A stretch of 64,000 bases of DNA from Cymbidium sinense (taxonomy: Eukaryota > Streptophyta > Magnoliopsida > Asparagales > Orchidaceae), in contig CM038215.1 of assembly GCA_021442155.1 (NCBI GenBank), forward strand, positions 272,841,014 through 272,905,013, written 5' to 3'. The notes below the pieces were generated by a model that saw only the letters and a list, made by a program, of their open reading frames with translations, was not told the DNA's origin and made no database searches. Positions 61,060 through 64,000 of the stretch are shown one piece after another (the stretch's first letter is position 1; every line of letters starts with the position of its first letter). The position numbers and the translations under genes are program-made.

Positions 61060-63962
61060 GGATGAGAGGTTTGATTTGATTTGCGACTCGCTATAGAGAA
61101 ATTTGATTTGATTTATTGATTTATGATTTGGTGCTCCACCAGGGATGAGAAAGCAAACTCTCCACTAGGGGAGCAAGTTCAAGTCATTCATCGAGGAAAA
61201 GATGTTGTGAAATCTGCTGGGGGATTAGATTTTGGGATCGGTTAGGGATGAAAATGTGAACACTCTGCTAGGGGAGCAAGTTCAAATTAGATTGCATTGA
61301 TTCCACATGAGGAACCATAGAGATTTGCATCTCACTGAGGAGAAGCATGTTGATTTGATTGATTATTTGTTTGATTGTTTTGATTGTTTGATTGGATTTG
61401 TTTTGTTTGATTAGTTTGACTCTACCGACTGACGAGGGTTGAATTTGTTTTAGATTTTAATTTTAAAATTTTTTATGGATTTTGAGATGGAATCAGTTTT
61501 GCGATAGATCCTTGAGTAGGGGCCATGTTGGCCTTCTAGCTCAATTTACCAATCCAAAGTCTACCAACCAAATGGTAGGGCTATCCAACCAAAGGGGTTC
61601 CCTTTTGGTGTCTGGCATCTTAGGAAGAAAGTGTAGTATTACATCCTCCAAAGTAGGGATCGGCGGGTGATCCATTGGAACAGCAATTGAAACTTTAGGG
61701 CGATTATTGAGTGAATGCCACTGAGAAACTTAAATCAGCTCAAAGATAGTCAAAGTTAATTTCATTTTTAGTTATTTTTGATGGATCTCATTGGTTTGCA
61801 ATGGATTGCACTGAGTAGGGGTCGTGTTGGCCTTGGTCTACATTCAGATTTACAAATCCAAAAGGGTTGTCTACCAACCACATAGTAGGACTATCCAACA
61901 AAAGGGATTGCCTTTTTATTTGCATTGGTCAAGTTAAGCAGAAATGTGGGGACTCACATCTTCCAAAACAAGGAACCATTAGGGTGACTGGTTGGTTGTG
62001 CAACAAATCGAACCTGACCAAGGGCTGACTTTTGAATGAATACCTCTCGGGGACTTAAATCAGCTCAAAGATATTCAAGATTAATTTCATTTTAATTGTA
62101 TTTTTGATGGATCCCATTGGTTTGCGATGGGCTGCACTGAGTAGGGGTCATGTCGGCCTTGGTCTAACTCAGATTTACCAATCCAAAGGGAGTAGCTTCC
62201 TGAGGGAGAACTGAATCAATCAAATGGGTGTCTTTTGGTTTGCAATGGTTAATTCAGGGAAGAAAGCATGGGGACTCACATCTTTTCTGAATAAAAGACC
62301 ACTAGGGTGACACATTAGCGAGGTAACATGTCAACCCAACCTAGGGTTGTCCGTCGGTTTGCGACAATCATGCTAGAAAGAATGCGTAGTAGACTTACAT
62401 CTTCCAAAGTAGAATGACTGTCGAGGCAACCTATTTGTGGAAAAATGGATTGAACCCGATCTAACGGCAACTATGGAGAGAGTGCCAACCCGAGGACTTA
62501 TCTCAACTCAAGCATAGTCAGGAAATTCCTATAGGGAGTTCTGCTAACACTGCCCTAAAAATAGGATGCCTACTTGGGAAAGGGGCCACTAAGGGCTTGA
62601 ATTCCTAATCCACAAGTGAATAGATTTGTTTGTTTGTTTGTTTTTTGATCGTGGACCCTATTGGTTTGTGAGGGATCATACTGAGAATGAACTTATATCA
62701 GCCTAGACCTATCTCAAATTACTGAACCAAGGGAGAATCTGTGCATCCGCTGAACAAATTCTCCAACCACAAGGGTGGTTATAAGGAAAGGAGGACATTC
62801 CAATATAAGAGTAACCTGGGTAGTGTTTAAATGGGGTCGTAAAGGACGTGATCCAAGTAAAGTGCCCGCAGGGGAGAGGGGCCACTAAGGACTTGATCCA
62901 AAACCCTAGAGAAGATAGTATATGTTGGTATTTGGTGGCAAACTCAAGGAGAACACGTGGGGACTTACATCTGCCAAGAGTGGTGTATCCAACGGGTGAG
63001 TCACTGTCAGCATAGCGAACATCAACCAACCTAAGGTGTCTGCCAGTTTGCAATAATCATCCTAGGAAGAAAGCATCGGGGACTCACATCCTCTTATAAC
63101 AGAACTGATTGTTGGGATAGTCTATCTTTGGCTCAACATGCGCTATTTGACATAAGGCGCCTACTGAGTGAATGTCACTGGGGGACTTATATCAACTCAA
63201 GAGTAGTCAAGAGGAAAGGAGCCTCTAGGGGACTCATCCTAAACCTTAGATATTCTCGACCTAGTCAGTGCATGATGGTTAATTCAAGGAGAAAGCACGG
63301 GGACTCACATCTTCTTAAACAAAATCAACATGAAGTAGCTTACTAGCTAGGCAGTGAGGTCTACCAAACTAATAAGGTGCTCATTAGTTTGCAATGGTCA
63401 AGTCAGAAAGAAAGCACAGGAATTGACATCCGTTGGATAAGTGACTACTAGGGTGACATACCAAGGTAGCATGTTATCCCAACTTAGAGCAACTAATGAG
63501 TGAGTGCCACAGGGGGCTACCTCCCACATCAAATTAGCCTAAGATAAAAGATTTGTGTTTGTGTTTGGCTTAGAAGGAAATGGATGCCTCTTAGGTTCTT
63601 TATACCTATCCTAAAAACACACTGGAGAATTGATGAATTGGTGCCATGAATGGAAATTGTGATCCCACCAAGAAAGGATGCTGCTTGTGTTCTCTTACAC
63701 CTAACTTAGTTATATTTGTCGAAATAGGATGCCTCTTGGGTTCTCTCACACCTATTCTAGTAGCATTGGGGAATTGTGTTTGATTGTATTCGTGTTGTGA
63801 AAGAGGGATAGGATGTCTCTTAGGTTCTCTTACACCTATCTTAAATATGTCATGGTAGATTCACAAAATAAGCAAATAATGCTTGAAGAAGGAAAGATTT
63901 TGATGAATTGGAATGAAATTTTTTTCTTTTAATGATAATTGTTTTCAAACATGTTTTCATGG
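61060..63962 (-). repeat. Inverted Tat element 3' region with tandem repeats
   Basis: Read on the - strand this is the same kind of sequence as 23771-26165. GGGGACTCACATCTTCC on the + strand (equivalent to GATGTGAGTCC) recurs near 61948, 62271, 62386, 62961, 63078 and 63300, often 115-120 bp apart. GGATGCCTCTTGGGTTCTCT-like words recur near 63579, 63675, 63726 and 63808. CACTAGGGTGAC and CTAGGGGAGCAAG correspond to CCTAGTGG words of the other copy. Frames at 61482-61670, 63053-62709 and 63128-63346 are by-products. It meets the telomere-like array at 61060. Confidence 0.85.
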
Positions 63963-64000
63963 GTAATATTTCTTCAAATAGAGCCCATTAATTGGAAGCA
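63963..64000 (-). pseudogene. C-terminal end of an inverted Tat pol gene, cut by the window edge
   Basis: The - strand encodes INGLYLKKYY at 63992-63963, identical to the end of pol at 23734-23763, and the non-coding sequence after it also matches (AATATT, CATGTTT, AATTATCAT in the same order). The integrase and the rest of this element should lie beyond 64000. Confidence 0.85.

Noticed and set aside
62709..63053. 114-residue - strand frame
   Set aside because: It falls in the tandem-repeat 3' region of the inverted Tat element and has no match to its pol motifs.

Overview
The window is plant nuclear DNA from an angiosperm. The evidence is the Arabidopsis-type telomere heptamer TTTAGGG in very many degenerate copies, fragments of a plant glycine-rich RNA-binding protein (GR-RBP) gene, a plant RTE-clade LINE with a (TTG)n tail, and Ty3/gypsy elements of the Tat/Ogre type. 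I find no intact protein-coding gene. Every long reading frame is either a shadow in low-complexity DNA or a piece of a decayed transposon. The species cannot be told from the sequence.

About 47 kb (1-15.3, 26.2-30.1 and 33.3-61.06 kb, minus small insertions) is one large interstitial telomere-like array. Its G-rich strand is always the + strand. It is not a simple array but a composite macrosatellite, and the same modules recur in the same order. (a) A short junction module, A-tract plus TTAAGTAAACcgGTAGG, occurs about 30 times. (b) A T-rich 'body' of about 0.75-0.88 kb is built of TTTATTTTA and TTTAGG words, with internal landmarks such as TTTTACATTTAG and TATTCTTAGG. (c) A block of TTTAGGG repeats of about 0.1-0.6 kb follows. 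(d) In many units there is then a fragment of up to about 0.49 kb carrying the last exon and 3' UTR of a GR-RBP gene on the - strand. (e) A further TTTAGGG block closes the unit. Units carrying the gene fragment repeat at about 1.3-1.7 kb. I count nine near-complete and six truncated GR-RBP fragments, all in the same orientation.

Insertions break the array. Two 5'-truncated RTE LINE copies (8.58-9.72 and 39.30-40.11 kb) sit at the same position of the T-rich body and have nearly the same flanking duplication. A decayed Tat-lineage Ty3/gypsy element fills 15.3-26.2 kb: a 5' non-coding region with a 162-bp tandem repeat, then reverse transcriptase, RNase H, a second RNase H, integrase, and a long 3' region of tandem repeats. 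A second insertion block (30.1-33.3 kb) holds an unidentified segment, a 0.6-kb second copy of the Tat 3' region, and an AT-rich satellite with a (TA)n tract. An orphan Tat-type protease fragment lies at 55.35-55.63 kb. From 61.06 kb to the end is the 3' part of another Tat element on the - strand, so the array from 26 to 61 kb is bracketed by two Tat 3' regions facing inward.

Nothing here forms a working pathway. The window is best read as a heterochromatic, probably subtelomeric or pericentromeric, repeat domain. The most unusual feature is the amplification of a host gene fragment as a regular module of a telomere-derived macrosatellite. Block boundaries inside the low-complexity array are approximate, usually to within 10-30 bp.
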